From Deltaproteobacteria bacterium (GTDB lineage Bacteria; Desulfobacterota; Binatia; UBA1149; JAJCZL01), in the NCBI GenBank assembly GCA_029262415.1, contig JAJCZL010000008.1, positions 1-64,000 on the forward strand: a stretch of DNA of 64,000 nt. Reading direction: 5' to 3'. The notes beneath the pieces are model-generated. The model had not been told where the DNA came from. It was given only the letters and a program-made list of their open reading frames with translations, and searched no databases. Below, piece after piece: positions 34,201 to 42,258 of this stretch. The translations under genes and the position numbers were made by a program. How positions within the stretch are numbered: position 1 is the first letter of the stretch; each line of letters opens with the position of its first letter.

Positions 34201-36075
34201 ATGGGTTTGCTTAAACGCAGCATGGTTATCGGGTTAGCCTATGGGCTTACAGTATGCATTGTCGAGTTCTGGGACGGGGCTCTGCGCATAGCTTTGTTGC
34301 GCATTCCGGTCGGTCTCGGACTCTTGAGCAGTGCGGCGTTGCTTGAGGTCGGACTCGGTGTGGCCCTCGGTGTCTTTGCCGCTCCGCTTGCAGCGGTTTC
34401 CAAAAGACCGTTCCTGCCGGCGCTGGCGATTGCTCTCATGTGGATTGCACTCGCGCGCGCAGTTGCTCCCGACCCGGCGCTCGTGCCGATGTGGTTGATG
34501 GCTCCGGCGGCAGGGCTGTTGTTGGCAGGGCTTGGGTACGCCGTGGCGAGACGACGACCCCGCTTGGCGTGGTGCACGGGGGTTCTGGCTCTGGTTGGGG
34601 CGATCGCCACCCCCATCGTGATCCTCCGCGGTCAGGCTGCCGAAGTCGCAGCTCCCCAGGTCGGCATCGAACAGGGCTCGGCGCCTAGGGGTGCTCCCGA
34701 TATCGTTGTTGTCGTCCTCGACACCGTACGCGCCGCCAATATGTCCACCTATGGTTACGCGCGTGAGACCACGCCGACCTTTACCGAGCTCGCCGCCGAA
34801 GGCGCGTTGTATCTCGACGCGACATCGCCGTCTACCTGGTCTCTACCGTCTCACGGCTCACTCTTTACGGGTTGGTTCCCGTCTGCACACGGCGTTCACG
34901 GCGAGCATCGCGTGTTGGGACCGCAGCCGCCGACTCTCGGCGACGTGTTGTACCGGAACGGTTACGACACCTTGTGCTTTACGGCGAATCCGCACATCAG
35001 CGACGGGTTTGGGCTCACCCGCGGCTTTGCGTGGTCGGATCGGGCCTACCTCGACGGCGACGGCGGACGTAGCTTTCTGTTTATTTATCGCGTCCTCGAC
35101 CTGTTCGGCGTGAGTGTTGCAGACAAAGGCGGCGGGGCGGTCGCGGACGACTTCGAGCGATGGGTTGATGGTCGCGGTGAAGATGACCGCCCCTCCTTCG
35201 TGTTCCTGAACTTCCTTGAAGCTCACTTTCCCTACCACCAGGTTCCGCGCGAGTTCCTTGCCGAGTTCACGAAGAAGTCGCCCTACGCGCTACGTAATTT
35301 CAGTCTGCAGACCTTCGGTGCGCAGTTCGGTCGCGAACTGACGGAGGATGAAATCGGCGACGCGATCGCGCCGACCACGGACATGTACGATGCCGGCGTT
35401 CTCTACTCCGATTATCTGCTTGGTCGCGTCGTCGATAGGCTACGCGAGGCTGGCAGTCTTGACCGAACGGTTTTGGTCGTGCTGTCGGACCACGGCGAGA
35501 TGCTCGGCGAACACGGCGACTTTGGCCACGGTGCTTCGATGCACGAGCCAGACCTCCGCGTGCCGTTGCTGGTACGCTATCCGCCGGCGGTGCCCGCACA
35601 AACGCGTGTCGCCGCGCCTGTCTCTACAGTTGGGATTTACGCTACTGTGCTCGACCTCGTCGGCTTAGAGCCGCCCGGGCGAGTACACGTTAGTTCGCTG
35701 CTGCCGATGCTGAAAGGCGAGGCGGGTGGCTTACCGATCATTGCCGAGCGATACCGCAACGATTTGTTGGCCTCAGGCCCCGGCAAGGGTCTGAGCCAAA
35801 ATGTTCGCTTTCGCAGCTACCGGTCCGGGCGTTTCAAGCTCGTGGTGACCGACACTGACGAGAGTTTTCTTTTTGACCTGGTGGCCGATCCCGGTGAAAT
35901 GCGCAATCTGGCCGACGAACACCCGGAAGACCTCAGGCGTTTGCGCGAGGAACTTGCGACCTGGGTCGAAGCGCTGTCCTTGCCTGCGCTCGCTGCCGAA
36001 CTGGACGTGACCAACGACGCCGAACTCGACCCAGCGACACGCGAGCGTCTGAAAGCGCTCGGATACGTAGACTGA
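34201..36075 (+). CDS. Membrane-anchored sulfatase/phosphatase (alkaline phosphatase superfamily)
   Basis: The 624-residue protein has about five N-terminal membrane helices (1-155) and a periplasmic sulfatase-fold domain (about 168-600). It shows VVVVLDTVRAANMSTYGY (metal Asp), STWSLPSHGSLFTGWFPS at the nucleophile site, FLEAHFPYHQVP, and LVVLSDHGEMLGEHGDFGHG (metal Asp-His). The nucleophile region reads S-L-P-S-H, not C-x-P-S-R, so Arg is replaced by His and any formylglycine would have to come from Ser. Many membrane sulfatase-like proteins with LPSH act on unknown substrates. ATG 34201 follows GAGGAG at 34186-34191. It follows the sulfotransferase in the same direction. Confidence 0.82.
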   Translation: MGLLKRSMVIGLAYGLTVCIVEFWDGALRIALLRIPVGLGLLSSAALLEVGLGVALGVFAAPLAAVSKRPFLPALAIALMWIALARAVAPDPALVPMWLMAPAAGLLLAGLGYAVARRRPRLAWCTGVLALVGAIATPIVILRGQAAEVAAPQVGIEQGSAPRGAPDIVVVVLDTVRAANMSTYGYARETTPTFTELAAEGALYLDATSPSTWSLPSHGSLFTGWFPSAHGVHGEHRVLGPQPPTLGDVLYRNGYDTLCFTANPHISDGFGLTRGFAWSDRAYLDGDGGRSFLFIYRVLDLFGVSVADKGGGAVADDFERWVDGRGEDDRPSFVFLNFLEAHFPYHQVPREFLAEFTKKSPYALRNFSLQTFGAQFGRELTEDEIGDAIAPTTDMYDAGVLYSDYLLGRVVDRLREAGSLDRTVLVVLSDHGEMLGEHGDFGHGASMHEPDLRVPLLVRYPPAVPAQTRVAAPVSTVGIYATVLDLVGLEPPGRVHVSSLLPMLKGEAGGLPIIAERYRNDLLASGPGKGLSQNVRFRSYRSGRFKLVVTDTDESFLFDLVADPGEMRNLADEHPEDLRRLREELATWVEALSLPALAAELDVTNDAELDPATRERLKALGYVD

Positions 36076-36191
36076 GCACCGTCGGCTAGGGAAGCTCTGC
36101 ACAAGTCTTTCAAAATGAGATAAGTACGTAAGTCGAGCGACTCGTGAGGAGGTTGGGCGATGGGTGAGCAGCGTGTGTTCGCGTCGGTAGC

Positions 36192-36311
36192 GTGGAGTCA
36201 GATCGGTGGCGTGGAGTCAGAAAGGAACTGAAGTCGGGGACGATCGTAGACGCGACGATCATCGCGGCGCCGAGTTCGACAAAGAACGCGGCCAAAGCGC
36301 GCGATCCCGAG
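36192..36311 (+). pseudogene. IS5-type transposase fragment
   Basis: Codons 14-40 of this frame read KSGTIVDATIIAAPSSTKN followed by AAKARDPE, the conserved block around the first catalytic Asp of IS5-family DDE transposases (TIVDATII). In intact enzymes the block continues after RDPE with a conserved Met-His/Lys-rich stretch; here it changes abruptly into unrelated sequence containing a palindrome. The DDE core downstream and the N-terminal half are missing. Confidence 0.8.
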
Positions 36312-36324
36312 CTGAAACCGCGCT

Positions 36325-36349
36325 ACATTCCGCGCGGAATGTGCATAAC
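36325..36349. repeat. Palindromic repeat copy 1
   Basis: The core is ACATTCCGCGCGGAATGT, an 18-bp perfect palindrome (36325-36342), followed by GCATAAC. The same 25 bases occur once more at 55252-55276. Here the copy sits inside the IS5 remnant, just after the transposase fragment breaks off. Confidence 0.85.
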
Positions 36350-36411
36350 TCGGCGCAAAGTACACCGGCGGCACGATGATCGGTCCGCTCAGTCACTTGT
36401 GCAGAGCTTTC

Positions 36412-37125
36412 TTAGCTGGCTAAGCGCGCGACTTGTTTGCGTAGCGCGTCTTTGGCGCCGCCCAGCTTGGGCGTTCCGTGGCCTGATATGAGATTGTCGA
36501 AGTCTAGTTCGAGAACACGCTCGAAGTCGCTCTTGATGCTTCCGCCCGGCGGTGTCACGTCCTTTAGCCACAGCGGCCCAATCACGCAGGGCTTAAAGAA
36601 CCCCATCGGTAGCATGACGACGCGCGCAAGTGCCGAGAGTCGGTCGTCCTTCTTGTAGTTCTGAACGCTGTCGCAGGTGACGAGCAGGCGGTGCTCGGGG
36701 AGCAACACTACGCACTCTGCGCGTATGGCCTTCTTGAATACCACGGCGCGGGCATTCGGGATCGGCAGCGGTTTGTCCTCCTCGATTTCGCGGGTGACGG
36801 CTGGTGTGAGGTATTTTTGAACCCCCGCTGCCGCCCAAAGCTCTGCCCCGAACTTATCAACATAGTATGTATCGTCGCATCCGTGGAAAGTGCCGAGCCG
36901 AAGCGCGTGCTTGATTGGGCCGAGCGCAAGCAATTCACACTCAGCTTGTTCGTCCAAGCGCACCGGGTTGAGCAACACCAGCCCGTCGGTGCCACGCACG
37001 ACGACCATGTTGCGGCTGATACGGATCGGCGGCTTGGACATCTTCGCGGTGCTCGGCGCGAACCAAAGCCCGGGGAGGATCTCCTTTACGGGCCCGTGCG
37101 GGGCGGGGGCCGGGTGGATGGTCAT
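36412..37125 (-). CDS. Metallo-beta-lactamase-fold-like protein (DUF4336-like)
   Basis: The 237-residue protein resembles MBL-fold hydrolases of the DUF4336 type. It has an N-terminal strand EILPGLWFAP, NMVVVRGTDGLVLLNPV, a motif LGTFHGCDDTYYVDKFGA where classical enzymes have HxHxDH, an Asp in LLVTCDSVQN, and a last His in LISGHGTPK. Several metal ligands are therefore altered and catalysis is uncertain. The TAA stop (36414-36412) lies inside the 4-bp target duplication of the IS5 remnant, so the insertion touched the stop codon without changing the protein. ATG 37125 is 98 bases from the divergent MAPEG gene. Confidence 0.7.
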   Translation of the reverse strand: MTIHPAPAPHGPVKEILPGLWFAPSTAKMSKPPIRISRNMVVVRGTDGLVLLNPVRLDEQAECELLALGPIKHALRLGTFHGCDDTYYVDKFGAELWAAAGVQKYLTPAVTREIEEDKPLPIPNARAVVFKKAIRAECVVLLPEHRLLVTCDSVQNYKKDDRLSALARVVMLPMGFFKPCVIGPLWLKDVTPPGGSIKSDFERVLELDFDNLISGHGTPKLGGAKDALRKQVARLAS

Positions 37126-37223
37126 GCGGCCACTATAGCGCTCTGTCCGCTGCAGAGCATAGTGTTAGACCTGATCATGCCTTAGTCTGTCGCCCGTGAC
37201 GGCTTCTTAGAGGGGAGAAAAAT

Positions 37224-37640
37224 ATGGGAAGTTCTATTCTGACACCTGCGCTGGCGCTGGTGGTTTGGACGCTGGCGATTTGGATGGTGATGTACAGCCG
37301 ACGTATCCCGGCGATGCAGGCGGCCAAGATCGATCCCGATTCCGCGCGGCACCCCGGCTCTCTCGACACATTGCCTGCCTCCGCACGTTCGGCGGCCGAC
37401 AACTACAATCATCTGCACGAAGCGCCGACTATTTTCTATGCACTGGTTTTCTACACGCATCTAGCCGGCAACGCAGACCCGTGGTTCGTCGTGCTTGCTT
37501 GGGCGTACGTAGGGTTGCGTGTCATGCATTCGCTCGTACAGGTGACGATTAACAAGGTGTTGATCCGTTTCGCGTTGTTTACGCTCTCCACGTTGGTGTT
37601 GATGGCGATCGCCGTTGGCAACCTGCTGATGCTCAGCTGA
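37224..37640 (+). CDS. MAPEG family membrane protein
   Basis: The 138-residue protein has four hydrophobic helices and the MAPEG family signature around NYNHLHEAPTIFYALVFY (helix 2) and AYVGLRVMHSLVQVTINKVLIRF (key AYVGLRVMHS). MAPEG members include microsomal glutathione transferases and leukotriene synthases; bacterial ones are mostly uncharacterised detoxification or lipid enzymes. ATG follows GGGGAGAAAAAT. It precedes the saccharopine-dehydrogenase-like gene by 34 bases in the same direction. Confidence 0.88.
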   Translation: MGSSILTPALALVVWTLAIWMVMYSRRIPAMQAAKIDPDSARHPGSLDTLPASARSAADNYNHLHEAPTIFYALVFYTHLAGNADPWFVVLAWAYVGLRVMHSLVQVTINKVLIRFALFTLSTLVLMAIAVGNLLMLS

Positions 37641-37674
37641 TGTAGGTTTTCGTAATTGACGGAGGGAACTCATC

Positions 37675-38904
37675 TTGGCGAGTGCAGATAGGACCTATGA
37701 CGTCGTAGTTTGGGGCGCGTCGGGATTCACCGGTCGCTTGGTGGCCGAGTATCTGGTGTCGCGCTACGGAGTTGGCGGCGGTCTACGCTGGACGATAGCG
37801 GGACGCAACCAACAAAAGCTCGAAGAGATTCGCAAGGCGCTCGGCGCCGAGGCCGCCGGGCTGGAGATCCTCACAGCAGACAGTCACAACCCGGAGACGC
37901 TCGACGCTCTGGTGAAACAGACCAAGGTTGTTTGCACGACTGTCGGGCCCTACCCCCGCTACGGGGCTGAATTGGTTGCTGCATGCGTGCGCAACGGCAC
38001 CGACTACTGCGACCTCACCGGCGAGGTGCCGTGGATGCGCAAGATGATCGATGCGCACGAGCTGGCGGCCCGCGAAAGTGGTGCGCGTATCGTTCACACC
38101 TGTGGCTTCGACTCTATTCCGTCGGACATGGGCGTGTACTTTTTGCAGCGCGAAGCGCGCGAGAAGTTCGGCAAGCCCTGCGTGCAGATTAAGTTCCGCC
38201 TCAAGGCAATCAAGGGTGGCGCGAGCGGAGGGACGATCGCCAGCATGCTCGACATATTGACGGAAGCGCAAGGCGACCGTGAGGCTGCGAAGATTTTGGT
38301 TGCACCCTACAGCCTGAACCCTGAAGGCGATCGCAAAGGGCCCGACAGCCGCGACCAGACCGGCGTGGTCTGGGATGCGGACGCGGATGCATGGACAGCA
38401 CCCTTTTTGATGTCGGCGGTCAATACCAAGGTTGTGCGCAGAACCAACGCGATAACCGACTATGGGTATGGACGCGACTTTCGCTACGACGAAGCGATGA
38501 TGTTTCCGCGCGGTGCCGTCGGGCTCGCCCAGGCCGTCGCCGTTACGGTGGGGCTCGGCGGGTTTATGCTCGCCGGCACTTTCGGCCCGACGCGGCGTTT
38601 GCTCGAGCGCTATGTTTTGCCCGCGCCGGGTCAAGGTCCGAGCGAAGCTGAACGTAAGAGCGGCTTCTTCGACATCCGTCTCATCGGCAAGCTCGACGAC
38701 GGCACCTTGATTCGTGGGCGCGTAACCGGCGATCGCGATCCTGGGTATGGATCGACGGCCAAGATGCTCGCCGAAGCCGCTGTTTGTCTGGCCAAGGACG
38801 AAGCACAAACCGGCGGCGGGTTCTGGACGCCGGCTTCTGCCATGGGACAGGCGTTACTCGAGCGGCTCCAATCCAACGCCGGCTTGTCGTTCCGGCTCGA
38901 GTAG
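37675..38904 (+). CDS. Saccharopine dehydrogenase-like / trans-acting enoyl reductase family
   Basis: The 409-residue enzyme starts with a Rossmann motif DVVVWGASGFTGRLVAEYL (residues 8-26), then AGRNQQKL, VVCTTVGPYPRYGAELVAAC, DYCDLTGEVPWMRKMID and HTCGFDSIPSDMGV. These are the hallmarks of the family including mycobacterial trans-acting enoyl reductases of phthiocerol/glycolipid synthesis. NAD(P)H-dependent reduction of a lipid intermediate is likely; the substrate is unknown. The TTG start is supported by GGAGGG at 37661-37666, 8 bases before. An alpha/beta hydrolase gene follows after 15 bases, probably in the same operon. Confidence 0.86.
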   Translation: MASADRTYDVVVWGASGFTGRLVAEYLVSRYGVGGGLRWTIAGRNQQKLEEIRKALGAEAAGLEILTADSHNPETLDALVKQTKVVCTTVGPYPRYGAELVAACVRNGTDYCDLTGEVPWMRKMIDAHELAARESGARIVHTCGFDSIPSDMGVYFLQREAREKFGKPCVQIKFRLKAIKGGASGGTIASMLDILTEAQGDREAAKILVAPYSLNPEGDRKGPDSRDQTGVVWDADADAWTAPFLMSAVNTKVVRRTNAITDYGYGRDFRYDEAMMFPRGAVGLAQAVAVTVGLGGFMLAGTFGPTRRLLERYVLPAPGQGPSEAERKSGFFDIRLIGKLDDGTLIRGRVTGDRDPGYGSTAKMLAEAAVCLAKDEAQTGGGFWTPASAMGQALLERLQSNAGLSFRLE

Positions 38905-38919
38905 GTCACTTAGGAGTCG

Positions 38920-39732
38920 ATGAGTAAGACCCCGCACGAGATCGAGACGCGGATTGGCAGGCTCTACGTGGAGACCTCGGGAGAGGGTCCGCCGATGATT
39001 CTTTGGCACAGCTTTTTTGTTGACGGACGCACCTGGTCTGCAGTCGAGCCCAGCCTGGCCAGGCATCGCTCGCTTATCAACATCGACGGCGCGGCACACG
39101 GGCGTAGCGGACCTGCGCCGCGGCTGTTCAGCCTCGAAGACTGTGCCGCGGCGGCGCTCGAAGTGCTCGATGCACTCGGGATCGACGGTCCGATAGACTG
39201 GCTCGGTAACGCGTGGGGCGGGCACACGGGCATCGTTTTTGCGGCCGAGTATCCCGACCGCTGCCGGTCTTTGGTGACGATCTCGGCGCCGTTGCTCGCG
39301 ATGCGCGGTTTGGCGCGTGCGCAAGTTTACCTGCTGATGGGACTCTATCGTTTCATGGGACCGGTTGATTTTCTGACCCAGGTGATCTCGTCGGCGCTGC
39401 TTTCACAGAAAACCCGCAGCGAGCGTCCCGATCTCGTCACGCTGGTGCGCGAGAGCTTTGCCGTCGCGGCACCTCGCGCGATGGTGTTGGCGGCCCGTTC
39501 GGTGGTGCTCGGAAGGCCGGACATCGATGGCAAGCTGGCGACGATCTCCGCGCCGGTTTTGCTGATGACGGGTAGCGAAGACGAATTCTGGACGCCGCAG
39601 GATGTACGCAACTACGCGAAGACGGCAGCGAACGCGACGTTCTCGGTCATCGACGGTGTTGCACACATCCCGCAACTTGAAGCCCCGGCTCAGGTGATCT
39701 CCGAACTCGAGAGTTTCTGGGGACGGATGTGA
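38920..39732 (+). CDS. Alpha/beta hydrolase fold protein with Ala at the nucleophile elbow
   Basis: The 270-residue product has the alpha/beta hydrolase layout. PPMILWHSFFVDGRTW holds the oxyanion strand, the elbow is GNAWGGHTG, the acid residue is in LLMTGSEDEFWTP, and the catalytic His is in GVAHIPQLEAP. At the elbow the usual G-x-S-x-G reads G96-N-A98-W-G, so the Ser/Asp/Cys nucleophile is Ala (codon 39211-39213). Acid and His are kept. It may use another mechanism or be a binding protein. It is in an apparent operon with the enoyl-reductase-like gene. Confidence 0.85.
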   Translation: MSKTPHEIETRIGRLYVETSGEGPPMILWHSFFVDGRTWSAVEPSLARHRSLINIDGAAHGRSGPAPRLFSLEDCAAAALEVLDALGIDGPIDWLGNAWGGHTGIVFAAEYPDRCRSLVTISAPLLAMRGLARAQVYLLMGLYRFMGPVDFLTQVISSALLSQKTRSERPDLVTLVRESFAVAAPRAMVLAARSVVLGRPDIDGKLATISAPVLLMTGSEDEFWTPQDVRNYAKTAANATFSVIDGVAHIPQLEAPAQVISELESFWGRM

Positions 39733-39753
39733 AGACTGGTCGGCGGGTTGGTG

Positions 39754-39936
39754 TCAGCCGGCCGAAGCGCAAAAAGCCGCGATCCCACCGTCCTCAACAG
39801 CGTAGGTGACCGCGATCGGTGCGCAACATACCTCACAATCCTCGACATAGGTTTGCGTGCCCACCGACAGGTCCAGCACCATTGAGATACGCTCCAAGCA
39901 GTAGGGGCACTGAAAGCAATGCTCGCGTGTTTCCAT
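39754..39936 (-). CDS. CPXCG motif small cysteine-rich protein
   Basis: The 60-residue protein has CPYCLE near residue 11 and CEVCCAPI near 34, two zinc-ribbon knuckles, followed by an acidic C terminus and a final CASAG. This matches the CPXCG family of short proteins (about 60-70 residues) of unknown role. The gene ends 21 bases after the converging hydrolase. Its ATG (39936-39934) overlaps the likely start of the divergent phospholipase-D-like gene, so the two promoters must lie within each other's 5' coding region. Confidence 0.85.
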   Translation of the reverse strand: METREHCFQCPYCLERISMVLDLSVGTQTYVEDCEVCCAPIAVTYAVEDGGIAAFCASAG

Positions 39937-41405
39937 TGTCTTGTCGCCTGGCTGTCTTCGCGTTGCTCGCCGCGGCGCCGGTTCTCGGATGCTATCCCGC
40001 CTTTCAACGGGCCCCGCCGGGGACGTCGTTCGCTGGGGCGGTCCATCCGGCGGGTGGTGTCCGCTTTCTCAGCGATCTCACCTACACGGATTCTGCCGGA
40101 AACCGGCAGACCGATCACGTCATCTTCGATGAAGTCTTTGCTCTGATCGGTGGTGCCGAGCACTTCATCGTCGTGGACATGTTTCTCTATAACGAGTTCC
40201 AGGGCGAACGGCCCGAACGCACCCGTGCTCTGGCCGACGAGCTTACCCAGGTGCTGATCGCACGAAGACGCGAGCGTCCGGATCTGCCGATCACGGTGAT
40301 CTCCGACCCGGTCAACACGGTTTACCGAGCCGTAGCCTCAGAGCATTTCGATGCTTTGCGGGCTGCCGGGATCCACGTTGTGATCACGCGGCTCGAACAT
40401 CTGCGTGATAGCAACCCGTGGTACTCAGGCCTCTGGCGCCTGCTCGTACGACCGTTAGGCAGCGGCGGCCGGAACGGGATCTTGCCGAGTCCGTTCGGCG
40501 ATCAACTCGTGACGCTGCGCAGCTACCTGGCGTTGCTTAACTTCAAAGCAAACCACCGTAAGCTGGTTGCTGTAGGCACCGACTCGGGAAGCGCCGCGAT
40601 CGTCAGCTCGGCCAATCCACACGACGGTAGCAGCGCGCACGGCAACGTCGGCCTGTACTTTACCGGACGTTCGGTTGCCGACCTCGTGCGCACAGAAGCG
40701 GCGGTGGTCGCGTTCTCTGAACGCGGGGCGGCGCGCGATGCACTGCTGGCTTCACTCGAACGGAGCGCCCAATTGGCTGAGTCGGCGGTGCCGGTGCCGC
40801 ACGATGTCCCTGCCGACGGCGAGCGAATCCAGGTTGTGACCGAAGGTAAGATATTTGCCGCCCTCATCGACGCGATCGCGCAGGCGGGTAGGGGGGACGA
40901 GATCGGCGTTGCGGTCTTTTACTTGTCAGAGACCGATATCGTCGATGCACTGCTGGCGGCGGCCGCGCGCGGTGTGCGTGTGCGCGTGTTGCTCGACCCG
41001 AACAAGGACGCATTCGGCTATCGGAAAGGCGGAGTCCCTAACCGGCCGGTCGCGGCGCAGCTGCACGACGGTGGGATCCCCGTGCGCTGGTGCGATACCC
41101 ACGGCGAGCAGTGCCACGCGAAGATGCTGCTTGCACGCTACACTTCGGGCGCGGCGGTGCTGATCGCGGGCTCGGCGAACTTTACGCGGCGCAACTTACG
41201 TGACTACAACCTGGAGACCGACGTGGTCGTACGGGGCGCGCGGGACGTCGGCGTGTTTGCAGATGCACAGGCCTATTTCGAGGCGGCGTGGGGAAACACC
41301 GCGGGCCGCACCTTCAGTGCCGACTATGAAGTGTTCAAAGACGACTCAGCGCTCAAGGCGATTCAGAAGACGGTCGGGGAAGAGTCAGGGCTCAGCACTT
41401 TTTGA
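39927..41405 (+). CDS. Phospholipase D-like lipoprotein
   Basis: From GTG 39927 the 492-residue product has a lipoprotein signal with lipobox VLGC (Cys22). A TTG at 39936 would give a signal three residues shorter, and the frame is also open to 39819 but without a signal there. Two PLD-type halves follow. The first has KANHRKLVAVG and VSSANPHDGSSAHGN; the second has CHAKMLLARYTSGA and GSANFTRRNLRDYNLETDV. Both keep the H-x-K pair. Such proteins hydrolyse or transfer phosphodiesters such as cardiolipin or phosphatidyl lipids, or cut nucleic acid. Anchoring suggests an envelope lipid substrate. Confidence 0.82.
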   Translation: MFPLSCRLAVFALLAAAPVLGCYPAFQRAPPGTSFAGAVHPAGGVRFLSDLTYTDSAGNRQTDHVIFDEVFALIGGAEHFIVVDMFLYNEFQGERPERTRALADELTQVLIARRRERPDLPITVISDPVNTVYRAVASEHFDALRAAGIHVVITRLEHLRDSNPWYSGLWRLLVRPLGSGGRNGILPSPFGDQLVTLRSYLALLNFKANHRKLVAVGTDSGSAAIVSSANPHDGSSAHGNVGLYFTGRSVADLVRTEAAVVAFSERGAARDALLASLERSAQLAESAVPVPHDVPADGERIQVVTEGKIFAALIDAIAQAGRGDEIGVAVFYLSETDIVDALLAAAARGVRVRVLLDPNKDAFGYRKGGVPNRPVAAQLHDGGIPVRWCDTHGEQCHAKMLLARYTSGAAVLIAGSANFTRRNLRDYNLETDVVVRGARDVGVFADAQAYFEAAWGNTAGRTFSADYEVFKDDSALKAIQKTVGEESGLSTF

Positions 41406-41452
41406 CTCTCAATTGACGCGTCGGTCAGAACGGCGTTTTATTGATAGTCGAT

Positions 41453-42253
41453 ATGAAGACTTTACTCGCCCGTGCGCTCGTCGGAATCGGCGTCTTGGTC
41501 GCGGCTGCCTGCTCGACTTCCCCGCTGGGGCGCAGCCAGCTGTTGCTGCTTCCTGACTCCCAGGTCGATGAGATGGGCGTGACTGCCTACACGCAGCTCA
41601 AGAAACAGACCCCGCTCGATTCCCGGTCTTCGGTCAACCGCTACGTCGACTGCGTCGCGTGGGCGATCACCCGTGAACTTCCGGGCGACCAAGCCGCGCA
41701 GTGGGAGGTCAGTGTATTCAACGAAGACCAGGCCAACGCCTTTGCGTTGCCGGGTCGCAAGATCGGAGTGTATGCGGGCCTGCTCAAGGTTGCCGAGAAC
41801 CAGAGCCAGCTCGCCACGGTGATGGGCCACGAGGTCGCACATGTGCTCGCCAAGCACTCCAACGAGAGGGTGTCGCAGGGGTTCATTGCTGAGGCCGGGA
41901 TGCAGGCGGTTCAGGTGCTCGCCGGTGATCCAACCCCACAAAAGCGACAGTTGTTCGCGTTGCTTGGCGTTGGTACGCAAGTCGGTGTCTTGTTACCGTT
42001 CGGCCGCACCCAAGAGAGCGAGGCTGATCTTCTCGGTCTCGACCTGATGGCGAGTGCCGGCTTTGACCCGCGCGAGTCGGTTGCGTTATGGCGCAATATG
42101 GCAAAGGCCGGGGGCGGCAGACCGCCGGAGTTCCTCTCTACCCATCCATCCGGCACTCGCCGTATCGGAGATCTGAACGAACGGATGCCGCACGCGCTGG
42201 AGTTGTACGAACAGGCGCGTGCGCGCGGCAAACGGCCGGACTGTCGTCCGTAG
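41453..42253 (+). CDS. M48 family metalloprotease lipoprotein
   Basis: The 266-residue product has a lipoprotein signal (LVAAAC, Cys20) and an M48 peptidase domain: Zn motif HEVAH at 126-130, followed by LAKHSNERVSQ, and the third ligand in FGRTQESEADLLGLDLM. The C-terminal STHPSGTRRIGDLNERM is typical of the Oma1/LoiP/BepA-like periplasmic group that cleaves damaged outer membrane proteins. I took ATG 41453 (four codons into the open frame) because the signal peptide begins there. A barrel-like protein gene begins five bases after its stop, so the protease may act on envelope proteins, possibly that one. Confidence 0.9.
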   Translation: MKTLLARALVGIGVLVAAACSTSPLGRSQLLLLPDSQVDEMGVTAYTQLKKQTPLDSRSSVNRYVDCVAWAITRELPGDQAAQWEVSVFNEDQANAFALPGRKIGVYAGLLKVAENQSQLATVMGHEVAHVLAKHSNERVSQGFIAEAGMQAVQVLAGDPTPQKRQLFALLGVGTQVGVLLPFGRTQESEADLLGLDLMASAGFDPRESVALWRNMAKAGGGRPPEFLSTHPSGTRRIGDLNERMPHALELYEQARARGKRPDCRP

Positions 42254-42258
42254 GTTCG

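Larger units (their letters stand above)
36090..36411. mobile_element. IS5-family remnant, 322 bp, both ends present
   Basis: Terminal inverted repeats are GGAAGCTCTGCACAAGT on the left (36090-36106) and, reversed, GAAAGCTCTGCACAAGT on the right (36395-36411), differing at one base. They are flanked by CTAG (36086-36089) and TTAG (36412-36415), fitting the 4-bp YTAR target duplication of the IS5 group with one change. Inside is a short transposase fragment. The element is far below the usual 1.0-1.3 kb and cannot be autonomous. It ends exactly at the stop codon of the MBL-fold gene. Confidence 0.85.
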
